From Luscinia megarhynchos (taxonomy: Eukaryota; Chordata; Aves; Passeriformes; Turdidae), in NCBI GenBank assembly GCA_034336665.1, contig JAPFBE010000003.1, positions 38,228,360-38,292,359 of the forward strand: 64,000 nt of DNA, given 5' to 3'. Below, one piece after another: positions 48,641 through 60,900 of this stretch (position 1 is the stretch's first letter; each line of letters starts with the position of its first letter). The notes below the pieces were generated by a model. That model did no database searches, was not told where the DNA came from, and saw nothing but the letters and a program-made list of their open reading frames with translations. The translations under genes and the position numbers were made by a program.

Positions 48641-48835
48641 CCCCTGTGCAGGTGACCAAGCACTGGAAGAGATTGACCAGAGAGGTTGTGTAGTCTCCCT
48701 CACTGGGGATACTCAAAAACCATCTGATTTCAATCCTGTAAAATGTGCCCTTAGGATAAACCTGCTTGAGCAGGGAGTAGAGAGCTGTAACCCACTCTGA
48801 TCCCTTCCAGCTTGACCTATTTTCATCACCTGGAT
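48641..48835 (+). repeat. CR1 LINE 3' fragment, sense
   Basis: CACTGGAAGAGATTGACCAG, GAGGTTGTGTAGTCTCCCTC and CTGATCCCTTCCAGCTTGAC are sense CR1 3' landmarks. It directly abuts the antisense copy to its left, giving an inverted pair. Confidence 0.75.
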
Positions 48836-51800
48836 TTCATCCTGTACCTCTGCTGCCACCTTTGCATCTCAGATACTAAATGTTGTCTAGACATCTTGTG
48901 AAATATGTCAAGTTAATACATTTTGCATTCTGGTTGACAGGTCGGTTTGTGTGCAAGACTTTCAGTAACTGAGGTTTTATTGTTTCTACTGACACACAGT
49001 ATTGATAAGAATCATGAGTTTTGTACCTCAGCAGTGCCCCCTTCTTTAGTCTACTTCCCAGGATGGCGGACTTGCATTTGAAATGAGTTTCATTTGTAGG
49101 TGCTGACAAGAGATGCACCTTGCATCTCTTTACACCAAATGGTTATGCCTGAGTGACCAGCCTAGATTCTGAACTGTAGGAAATTAAAGCAAGGTCAATG
49201 CTACCCCCTGAGCTCATTGGAGGCTATTAGTAGCATTCTTTCTGAATTCTTTTAATTGAACCCAAAGTGTTTGTTGTTTAATTTGCACATTAAACTAGGC
49301 TAGGGTATGGACACTAAATTTTACCACTAAAATCAGTATGTCATTTTAATTGTCTATGGATTCTGTCTACTGCAAGTTCTGTAAACAACAGTTTTGTTCT
49401 TGGTTGGATCTCAGAATGTGTGAATTTCTCTAGAAATCAAAGGTAACAAGTTAGATTATTTCCCATCAGGAGAGGCCCAGTCCACATATACAGTAGTACA
49501 GAAAGCTTGAAGAAAAAATAGACACAAACCAATTTTCTTCAAAACATTGCTGAGAAAAATCATCTTGGAAGTGAGACTGTGAGTAGTGAGTGAGAAATAA
49601 GGGTCTTGTTCTGGTTTTCTGTTGGAGGAATGGTATTTGCAGTGGTTTTGAATGACAGGTAGACCTAGTGATCTCCTCCTCCCTAACTCCTGCCTCCCTT
49701 TTGTGATGACATTCTTTTGGCCTCTATTTTTATGTATTTTCCTCTGCTTAAGGGATAACAAAACCAGTATGATGGCAGTATGTGGAAGGAGGTCTGGAAT
49801 ACTCACTTATTCATTGTGAGCATTTGGCCAACCCAGCCCACCTGGACTCTTGGGATGTTATTCCACAGTGAGGCAGCAGGTTCTTGCTAGGAAAAATGGA
49901 AATTCCTTCATGGGTTTTGTGATAAGCTCATGGAAAAAAAGGGGAAATGTTAGGAGTTTAGAGAAGGGTCCTAATAGCATAAGCATCCATAGTAACAGAT
50001 TTAAGAGAAAATTACTAGATTCAGATTTTTATCTTAGAGATCAGAAAATAGGACTAGTTGAGAGAGAAGCTCACCAGAATATGTGGGTAGAAGAACTGAA
50101 GACAACTGAAGAAAAGAGTTTTCAGCAATAGTAATTTGGTGCAGATTATCAGGTGGGGGATGAAAAAAATATACTTGCCGTGATTGTTGCCATCAGCTGA
50201 GATGTCATGGTCTTGGATTTACTGTCAGGAATAGAAGGAGGCTAATAGATATTAGAGTTCTTTATTCCCCTGATTGCATACCTGCACAGGTGCTCAAGGA
50301 AAACTGTGGCTTCAAGAACATCTTAGGCCTGAACTTGTTTCTGGCAAAATAAGAACTCTGAAGAGGATGGGACAAGCCTACAGAGGCTAGGGAAGGGAGG
50401 GGAAAAGATCACTAAAAATTACTGTGTAGAAAACATAATCTCGGAATGAACATCATCTTTCAGATATGTTTGAGTGTGTATGAATGGTTGTTAATCTTCC
50501 TTGAGGCAGTTTTTAGTGCAGCCATCAAAACTTAGATTTTCTGTGGAATGAGTAAGTAGGAATCTGAGCTCAGTGTTCCAGAATGTTTCACTGAGAGGAT
50601 GTGGAGTACAGCACACACATGGAGTGTGGCTTCATGTACTCTGAAGCAGTGCTTCCAAAATCAGCTGCTGCTTGTGAGTTGTGAAGATCATGCTTGGTAA
50701 GTATTAGGATGGGATGTGGGCATAGGAGAACAGCTAAATTAAATTTAGATGAGATTGCACTGAGCCTACACTATATTACTAAAATGTATAAATAACTGAG
50801 AAATTATATGAATGGAGAGGAATGTTCCAACACAGTTTATGGAGTAGAGCCCCAGGCTTGATTTTGCCTTAGCTGAAAATTACGTAGGGAATAAATCCCA
50901 GCAGGATGCTTACCATGCACATACCCATTTCACACATCAAACCACTCACCTGCTCCAAGGCTGCCATCATTGCTGTGATGTAGTTCAAATATACCTGCAA
51001 TGAAAACTTTCAGGATATGAATCCAGCCACAGGCCAAATCTTACTGAAGCTTTCTGAAGCTCATTTCAAACATGGTAAGTAACACAAAATTACATACTTA
51101 GGAGCTGTCTGGTTGGGGAGAGTGCCCAAAGGGAAGGTGATATGAAGGGCTCAGAAAGAAGAATCTCTACCTTCTGTGGACTCTGTAGATAGAATCAGTT
51201 CTCTTAACTGTTACCTCTAGCAGAGGTCAAATTCAAGAGAAAATGAGTATAAAATAAAATCAACCTTTAAGAGATTTAATTATATTACAGGTTAATGATT
51301 TATTTATTTTTATTAAACTTTCCTAAGGCAGTGGGCCTTATTTCATTATTTGGGTTCCAGGTATAATTAGTGTCTCAGTAAAGTGAATATGTATGTGGTT
51401 ATGGGAAGCTTCAGGAAAGCTGCTTAACAGAAACAAACCATCTTTGAGAAGACAAGCAGGTGAGTAGAGGAAGAAAAGGATTTGATAGTGTTTTTTTAAT
51501 CTTTCTAGTATGAGACTCCTTACTGAGATATACTGACTGGCTGGTTATTCCTCTCCCTCCTCTTCTTGTTTATATTTACCTTTATTTGTCTTGTCAAAAT
51601 ATCAAGAAATTTAGGTCAAAATATATCTGGATCCATCTGTTCATCTAGTCTGTTCTTTTGCTGCTAGTAGTTATTTTATCTTTTAATTAAGTATGCTTAG
51701 TGACAGTTTACTGTATTAATGGAGAGCATCAAGTATCTTGAATTTTGTACAGGATGAACTTAAAAATTTTCTTCCTAATTTCTGTATAACAAAACAACCA

Positions 51801-54800
51801 TTTAATCTCTTTAATTTGTCATATTGTAGTCTATGTGTCTTATTTGTAACTTCTGTTTCAGTGTTGGTTTAGGTGGAAACTCAGATCAGGCTCTGTATTT
51901 TAGCTGTCTTTAGCAGAGGTTTATTATCATTACAGTGTTACTGTGAACCCAGGAAGTGTTTATTCATTGACATGGCAACCCAGTTCACTTTTGAATTTTA
52001 AGTGTAGTTATTCTTTTTGTTATAATAACTTTATGCTCTCAAATCTTACGATGGACTAAGAAAATTATCAAGTCCATGACTGGCCTTTCAGTTCCAGGTT
52101 TGTCAAACATTTTGATTGGTTTTGGGGTGCTTTTTTGGGGAGGTTTTGAGATTGGCCATTAATGTTGTTGCAGCCAGATTTTAAGCAGGGTCTGGAGAGT
52201 GATGCAGCAGACACCAGACCTGGTAGGTATGGTACTAGAAGGAAGGAACAGATGACATTGCCTTTAGGATAATTTGTCTTTCATGACCCTCCTGCCACAT
52301 TAGGTAATTTGGTTTGACATTAGATAGGTCAAAACTTAATCTCTTGGGCTAATTTTTGAGATTATGTATGGGATGGATTATTTATTTGACATCTGCCCCA
52401 CCCTTCTTTGGTTCTCTGTGCCAGCCCATTAAGCCATCAGCACAATTACATTATCAGCTAAGTTTTTCTTCAGGCAGTAGTGATGTTTTGGGAGTTTAAT
52501 TAGGGAAGAGTGTTAGGAAGTATTTTTAGTGACAGTGGAACAGTCGCTCTTGAGCTTGATGGTTTTTATCTCTTAATGGGAATAAACTCCCCAGTAATCT
52601 TCTACTCTTGTGATCTGTAAATGCTCTACAGTACTAACAGCACACCAACTTTAGTGTTTACTTAGACAGTTCTGCTTGTCTCATTATTTCTGTCTTGTGG
52701 GCAAAGCTGCTGCAGATGCAGCTTTTGTAATATGTTTTCTGAGCTACCAGGATACAATCACTTAGCTGTCTAAGAGATGTGTACTAGCTTACATTGTTCT
52801 TTTTGATAAAACCTGTAACACGGCTGTGGATTCTACTTATATGTGTGTGCAGCAGTTTACCTGTGAATCACATATGCAGTGGATAAACAAATGTGTGTGT
52901 AAGACTGCTTATTGTACGTCTAGAAGAATAGCAGTGTCTCTTATTTACAGTTGCCACATCGGCATCTTAGAGGAAAACTGTGTGAGGGTATAGATTTTTT
53001 TATTGTTCCAGATCAAAGTGATTGATCTCAGCAGCATGCTATCGATAGAACAAATTAAATCTATATGCCTATAAACAAAATATAATTTATATTTTTTTTA
53101 GTCTTTATTAAACACCAGTTATTTCAGATTAAAATCTGTCGTATCTGTGATCTGAAAAATAGACACAACCAGGAGAAGGGTTATTTTGTGGACTTGTGAC
53201 TGTCTCATTAGCCTTGTGCACATCATTCATTATTTTCATTACTGGTGCTTCCCTGCTGCTGGAATGAACATAACAAATCCTGAGTATATGTCCAGTTTGA
53301 GATTAACCTCTGATAAATACTAACTAGACTTTCTAAACAGTTTTGGAGTTTGGTTTTGATTTTTTTTTTGGTTTTTTGTTGTGTTTTTTCCTAAATACCA
53401 GCAATTCTTGTTAAATTATACTTTTCTAGCTTGCTTGTGGGAATATCATGAGCATTATCAGTATCAAAAGTTCTGCCAAGGTCAAGACAAAGTAACTAGT
53501 ATGGATCAAGACAGATGATTTATTTTCAGCACCTTAGCAGTGGTAGAGATGGGAAACTGCCTCTGTGTGCATTCTAAATATTAAGTTTTATTACTAAAAG
53601 GTCTGCATCCCTTCTTTCTTCCATAGGAGCTGACATTGGAAATACTGTCTATCTCCATCCAAGTGGTGTCCCCTAGGTCTGCCTGGCAGTCTTCTGTGGT
53701 GGAGGACACATCAGGCCACTCTGCTGAGCAGCTCCAGATAAAGCTTTGTGACCTGTGTATTACTTCACCAGTGGTCCTTCTGCTCTTGTGCATATAAACA
53801 CATTCTGAGTCAGTGGCCACTGAATACTTGTATCTTTTGGGAGAAAAGGGTCCTCTGAGGTCTTTTTTATTATTATTCTTTTTCCCTTTTAAAAAGGGAT
53901 AAGGGGCTAGGGAGTCCTAAAATAATTAGCACATTGTTTTACAGAAAACTACTGGTGTTTGATTTTGGGGTTTTTTTGGTTTGGGGAAAGCGAACAAGTG
54001 GTGGGTGTTATAATAAACAAAACCCACTATAAAACCTATCTAACTTGATTTACCCACCAGACTTAGGCTTTGTCTCTTTTAAAAATTACTAATTTATGTT
54101 AACATCTGTTTAAATCAAGCATTGAGAAGAGATGCTTTTCCTTAATCAATTGCATCCTTTTTCCCAGGCTTTATCTTTTTTCCTGCTTTCCATGACTATT
54201 TTCTTCTTTATATGCATTGATATTAATTGATACCATTATTCAAGGCTGTATTGCTTGCCTCTCTTCCTTTTAGGGGATTTGGAAGCCTGTCATCAAATCT
54301 GGCCCCACAGATCAGCTTAGAGGTAGTGAATGCCTTGCAGGCACATAGGGATATCCTCCAAACATTGTTTACAGAGCCTAGAAATGCACTCACCTGAAAA
54401 TAATTCCTGTATCAGGGCTAGATTTTCTGTTCTAGCTTTAAAATCCTCAGTGATTGCACTAAAACCTGAAAACTTGTACCTATGGAAGTGCTTCTGTCTT
54501 AACTGACAAAGTATTGAAAGGCAATATGACTTCTGAAAAGTCCTCTGCAGGAAACCTATTCATAATCAGTGGTAAGGAAGTGTCAGTCTGAGTAAGTTTT
54601 TACAAAATTAATTATAAAAATCTTGATCACATCTTCCTTTGTTTTCTGATACAGATTTTTCTGCCAAAATACAGGCTCCTAAACATTTTGATTCTGAAAT
54701 ACTGCATTTGTATGTTGTAATACAGTATTTTCTCTTTCTTGTATAACAAGCTTATGATTTTTTTTTTCCCCAAGAGTTCAGGATTCTTTCACTGATTTAT

Positions 54801-57479
54801 TTGAAATGCTGTATTAAAAGAAAAACACAAATCTTAATATTCAAAAAAGAATAACACAAGTCTTACACCAGTTAATCTAACTGCCAGCCATAACTCCATT
54901 TGTGCTTTGGAATAAGCATCAAAAGCTGAGAAAGTTCATTTTCTTATGCCCATTATCTAAAGATTAGAGCAAATAAATGCATGTACTTTCTCATTAAAAA
55001 AATACAGGGTCACCAGTTCTGAGTCTTTTCATTTCCCTTTAATTTGTCAATTTTTTATCAGCTCTATTTTGCTGATAGAGTGGAAAGAAGGAGAGACTCA
55101 AATTAATTAAATCTTTGATATTTAACTTTTTATTTAGTGTCTTGGGGATCCAAGGAGCTCCAAGCAATAATCAATCAAAATCGCTCTCCTCTGTCTGTTC
55201 TCAGGGGAACTGTAATGATAACCAATTAATACAGCCCTAGTCTGGACAGAAAGGTGGTGATTAGCTCCTACAAAATTGACTGCAATTAGCAAAATTCTGG
55301 TGTAGCAGAAATCATCAGTTAAAGTGTTTTTGCAAAAAAGGTTTAGGATTTAGCTTGCTCAAAATACTGAAATACAGCAAAATTTTCACTTTGTTCAGGC
55401 CTATTTTGACCTTGTCTAAGGGATGAAGGCTTTTAGATACCTTGAGCCTCATTTTTAAAATGACCTGCCATGGTCAGTTAACTGATAATGTATCAATTAA
55501 TAAAAAAAGTAATCTGTGTGCATTGCTTGCCGTAATTTTCTACAATTCCACTTCCTTTGAAGTACTGCTGCCCTAAAATCAAAGTGCACACACACTGCAG
55601 AGCGTTTTAGAAATATATGGTGTTATTCTGGTGACACCAGGTGTTGAAAGTAAAAAATGTAATGCATTATGTATTCAGAGGCATCCTTGACTAATTGATA
55701 GTTATTGTGGGGTAAACGGTGAGCTAGTGAGGGTTTGTAATTTGACAGTAATTTATCTATTTTGAAAGAAATGTTCACGTGCTGGAAGTCAGAAGTTATT
55801 TATTTGATCATTACCTGTCTTTTTAAGCCATATCAAAAAGACAAAATTAAAATTCATATGATTTCTCTTCTTTTTGTGTTTTATGTAATACAGTGTTTCT
55901 TGATTTGCATCTGGCTCTCTAATTATATTATTTAACTTTTCTGCAGTTAATTAGCAGCACTAAGTGAGTGTTTGCTTAAGGAATGCAGAAGTGAAATTAA
56001 CTGAGATTTCCAGATGTCCCCAGATACTGTCAAGTCTGGGAAAATGCTGTTCAGAATAATAACATTATTCCTGTGTGTTGTGGGCATTGGGAGTTGCCTG
56101 AGTCTGCTGTACTCTGCAGTATTTGGGTGGGGAGAGTAGCACTGGGAGGGCAATGATTGATTTGTTCAAGAGCTGAAATGTAACTTCCTATGGCCAAGTT
56201 GGACTAAGAAGTTATTTAACAATGTTTTTTGCATTTTTAATATTGTGTGAATTCTTATCTTTAGTATTTTTCAGGTAGCGTCATTTCAAGTCAAAAAATA
56301 CGAATTTTGGTTAATCTGTAAAATTGTTCCTTCTTATTCTAGTTTTTCATTGTCAAATGCATTTGGTGTGAGGGTGTACCAGTGTTCATTCGGAACTACT
56401 TCTTGAAACTCCCAGGCTATATTTGCTATGAGCCAAACCTTTCAGTGCAAGTAGTGTGTTTTTAAAAGTGTGGTGTTGACTGTATTTACTAGAGGCTGTT
56501 CTCTTTATTTGTGGCATAAAAATAAATTATAAGTAGTGCTTGTAAATTTATTTTAGTCGGAGCAAAGTTGCTGACAGGAAGAGCAGATGGTTTTCTATTG
56601 TGTATCAGTTTGTGCTGAGAGGTGTGTGTTGAAAATGTTTGCTGATCCCAATGCAAGAGGAAACTTTTCACTTAGAAGGACAGAGAAGTCTTGGGACTTG
56701 CTGTTTCTGTCCTACTTATCCTGTTCACTCACACTGAAATTTGAAAAAGCATGAGGAAGTAAATTGGAGGATACTCTTATGTACTGCTGGATATTTAAGA
56801 CCTGTTTGGAAAGGTGGGATCCCTGTAAAATAACACCATGTATGAATTGTTTTCTTATTTCCAAAGCATACCCTGAGAAAGCAGGAATATAGTGATCCAT
56901 TGTCATTTCTGCTTCATGTCCCACAGTATGGACAGGTGACAGTGGCAGTTTCCCTTTCTATGCCAAGTTCTGTGTATCCCCTTTGGTCTGCTCTGTTGAC
57001 AGCTAATGTACCCAGTTTAGCCATGTTCTTTTCTCATAATTTTGGCCCATATTTGGGGTGTGCAAGGAGGCTGTTGTGGAGAGATACTAAAGCTAGTCAG
57101 AGGATATGCTAATTTGTAATGGAGGTTTAATCACCTTTGCTTGGGACCTGCTCCAGACCTAAATTGGCTACATCTTAAGAGGTAGCTTGAAACATTAACA
57201 ACATTTACATTGTGGTATTGCCTAATTCATGCTGGTTTTCTCAGCACAAACTCTAGATTGATGGGTAGGTATAGTTGGACACTGTCCTTGACATTTCAGT
57301 GCCTTAAGGTATGCGAATTTCTTCTGATGTGCACAGAAAGTAACTTGGAAGACTTATGTCTCTAGAATGCTAATTTTATTTTTAAAAAATTTTAAAGGTC
57401 CTTTCAGCTGCTCTGTATGCTGTCATGATGCAGAAATGTATCACAGATGAAAACCACTTGGATTGTAGAAGTGAAATCC

Positions 57480-57945
57480 TGCACAAAAGCCATTGCAGTG
57501 TGTCCAGAGCAGGGTGACCAGGGTGTTGAAAGGCCTCAAGGGCAAGACTCAAAAAGAGTGGCTGAGATCACTTGGTGTGTTCAGCTTGCAGAAGAGAAGG
57601 CTGAGGGGGAACCTCACCACAGCCAACAGATTCCTCAGGGCAGCAATAGAGGGCAGGTGCTGATCTTCTCTCTGCTGAGCAGTGATGGGATACAAAGAAA
57701 TGGGATGAAGCAGGGGAAGTCCAGACTGGACATTAGGAAAAGGTTCTTTACTGAGAGGGTGCCTGGCCACTGGAGCAGGCTCCCCAGGGAAGTGGTCATG
57801 GCACCAAGCCTGCTCATAGATGGAGGAGAGGCTGAGCAATGCTCTTTGTCATATGAGTTAGCTTTAGGCAGTCCTGTGAGGAGCAGGGAGTTGGGCTCCA
57901 TGGTTCTTATGCCTCCCTTCCAGCTTGAAAGATTCTGATTCCTTT
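57480..57945 (+). repeat. CR1 LINE 3' fragment, sense
   Basis: Sense CR1 landmarks in order: AGCAGGGTGACCAGGGTGTT, GAGAAGGCTGAGGGGGAACC, TGGACATTAGGAAAAGGTTC, CAGGCTCCCCAGGGAAGTGG, and an end at CTTCCAGCTTGAAAGATTCT. The 163-aa plus-strand open frame here is a by-product of the repeat. Confidence 0.92.
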
Positions 57946-60900
57946 TATTGCCTTCAAATGGTGAGTGCCCCAGAAGCTTGTCTGTAGTCCCCAAGCATAT
58001 GTTCTTCCATTTTGTATCATTAAAAGCTATCTTCAATTACACAGTTCTTAGGCCATTTCATGTGGCTGTAGCATGAAATGATGATCTTTTGGATGCATCA
58101 CACACAGATGTGGTAGGCACACAGCTAATTACTGTAGTAAAATCACTAAGAAATAAAACAATACTGATTTCTGAGGAATATGACTGGTAAATTTTGTCTA
58201 TGCTTATTGCTGCTTTATTTTAATATAGTCCATTATAATCTTCCCTTAACTTACTCCTTGTTCATAGATAGTTCTTCCCCTGTGACTTAGTCTAGAGATG
58301 TTTTCACTGGTTATTAAATGGTGAACTCCAAGTTCACTGTGTTATCCTTGTCAGTAGGTTGTTTAATAACCCTGACCTGACTTTTTTGCATTCAGAACCG
58401 CATTGCATATTAATCCCCTTCTCATTTACTTCCAGTACATAATTCTGTTCTTCTTTCTTTATCAAGCTACTATCAGAAATTCTTTCTCAAAGGTCACTGA
58501 AGAGAGGCTGCAGAGCATTTATAAAGCCTTTTTCATTTATGTAAATATTTTATTTATAAGTAATTGGCTCATATAAATTAAGAGTAATATTATGGAATTC
58601 TGTTACAGTCTTAGCCCTGCTATAAGATGCTCTTCATTAAACCTATTTCCAAGCATTCTGGAAGGAAAACTGGCAAGGAGACCTTGAATTAGAGTAAATT
58701 CTACATGTCATCATAAAACTAAAACAGCTTTTATCTGCAATTGCAAACGTATATATAGAGGTAGGGAATTATTTCCATCAGTAATTCTTGTGAGATTCTT
58801 GTGGCTCCATGAGAAGATTTAAGGGGTTGTATAGCTGGTTTTCCTCATTTTTCAGTAAATACAGAACAGTGTTAAATTTTGCATTAGGCTATAGAACCTG
58901 TTTCTGCATCAGAGACCAAAGTACTCTTTACCAGAAAATAAACATTTAATTTGACATATCCTTTACAGGACACATAGGAGATTTCTTGTCTTGCTTTGAC
59001 TCTACCAGGCAGAAGGATATTTGGATATTTGAGAGTCAGTACATTTTATGGATTTGAAAGCTAATACTCCAGTGCCTTGCTAAATGCAATTTCAGGCTTT
59101 TTTTTTTTGATGTCTCCAGAATATGTATTTGTTTCTTCTGTGTAGAAGATAGGAGGCCAGTAAATGTATTTACTTTGGGATAAGGATACATTCCCTGTTT
59201 CTGAAGAAGGACATGAGGTATATTTCAGACTTCATTGCAGGAATTTGCAAGTCATTCTTGGCAAAAATCAAAACCAGGACAGTTGAAATAACTAATTCAT
59301 TCTCTTTTCATGAAGATCTGTGACTTACTTGCTCTGTAGTAAACTTGTTACTAATTTCTAAAGAGAAGTGATACACCTCGGTGGGATTGAAGTTAATTAT
59401 ATACATCTGTTCATGGTTCTTTGTAGTTTTGATTTGATGTCCTGTTTTAGTTTGTATTTTCTTGCCTTTTATTATATTAGAAAATGGTGGAAGAGATATG
59501 TTGCTGAGATATGAATTGGGTTTTTATTTCTGACTTGTATTAAGTTGCAAGCTGAAATTCACTTTAAAAATCTCTTTATTAAATAAAACTATCCAAATAG
59601 CTTACCAGTGTAAGACTTGCATATACATTTAAGTAGTAAGAAAATAAAATAACTGTAGTGAGTTAGAATAGAATCACAAAATCATTTAGTTTGGAAAGAG
59701 ACCTTTAAGATTGCGTCCAGCTGTTAGCCCAGCACTGCCAACTGCATCACTAAACCATGTGCCTGAGCACCAGTCTACACACCTTTTAAATACCTCCAGG
59801 GATGGTGATTCCACCAGTTCCCTCGGCAGCCCGTTGAGCTGATTTGTTACCAGTATGTCCCGTGTTAAATATTATGCTTTTCCACAAATTTGCTTCATAG
59901 ACTGAAAAAAAAAGCTCCACTTTTGCCTCTGTGCACCTTTAGTAACCTCAGCTCTGGTCCTCTAAATGTCAAGGAAGGCCTCTCCTCCTTCCACTGCTAC
60001 CTAGTGGTATACATACAAATAAAAAAGCATTACTGTTAGTGTAACTTCTGTGTGTATAGATATACTTTATTGTCCACCACTCCTTCTGAACCTCACAAAA
60101 TTTGTGTTTCCCAGATTCAGAGCAAATGTCCTTGGCCATTATCCCACCCTATCTGTACCCTTTCTGGTGGAGTATTTAAAATTGTGTTTGCATTGAGATC
60201 TAGTGGCTCCTCCAGTACATCTGGATTTAACCTTACTTTCTTCTTTTCTGGTTTCCAAGCAAAGCATGGGTCTGTGTAGAAAATCATTGAATGTGTATAT
60301 GTGGTTGCAGCAAATGTGAATTACCTTTCTTTGACCCTTTTAAGGAGCTCATAGTTTCCCAGGAATCATGTGTTGAAAAAAAGAAGAGTCTGTGGGAGTT
60401 TTTCAGATGTTTAATTACTGCCACATTGGTCAAAGGTTTGTGTTTTAGTAGCTAGTCCATGCTGGACTAGAATATGTAGCCATTTCTGGAGGAAAAATAC
60501 TACAGTGTAATGTTCACTGTTCCCAGATATATACTGGATTTTTCTGTTTGGCTCGTTTAGCAGAGCACATTTTGTTCCCTGAACATCTGTGCGCTCCTTT
60601 GGTGTTTAGCAAGGTTTGAGGAGCACTGTGTTGCAGTGACCTCTCTGCATGGTGCTGCAGGGCACAGGCACCTTGACTCATCCCAGGGAGACATCCTGCT
60701 ACCGCCTGTGGAGCTGCTGGCTTGCAGTGGTCTCCTCTATTCTCTCAGGATGTCCAGCTCTGGCCCTCCCAGCCAGTGAGGCCCAGGAGGCACTGCTGGG
60801 TGTCTCCTGGCAGAGCTCACCCTGCCTGCAGCCCCTGCCGTGGCCCCTCCAGGGAGCAGCAGTCAGATGGCTTCCCGAGCCACAGGCCCTGCCAGTGGGA

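Larger units (their letters stand above)
45121..57479. other. Non-coding DNA downstream of the CpG island
   Basis: No recognisable coding exon on either strand. Apart from the CR1 pieces at 46.5 and 48.1-48.8 kb it is AT-rich sequence, with a possible conserved element at 55.1-56.0 kb. If the CpG island drives a plus-strand transcript, this is probably its first intron. Confidence 0.6.

Noticed and set aside
49456..50131. 116-codon minus and 93-codon plus frames
   Set aside because: Neither resembles a known protein or repeat-encoded product, and neither shows flanking splice signals that I trust.
55056..55077. TATCAGC...GCTGATA inverted repeat (7-bp arms)
   Set aside because: Too short to stand out from chance in AT-rich DNA, and it competes with an overlapping 6-bp pairing; mentioned only as part of the 55-kb region.
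57447..58036. 163- and 133-codon frames on opposite strands
   Set aside because: Both derive from a sense CR1 3' region, which is non-coding.
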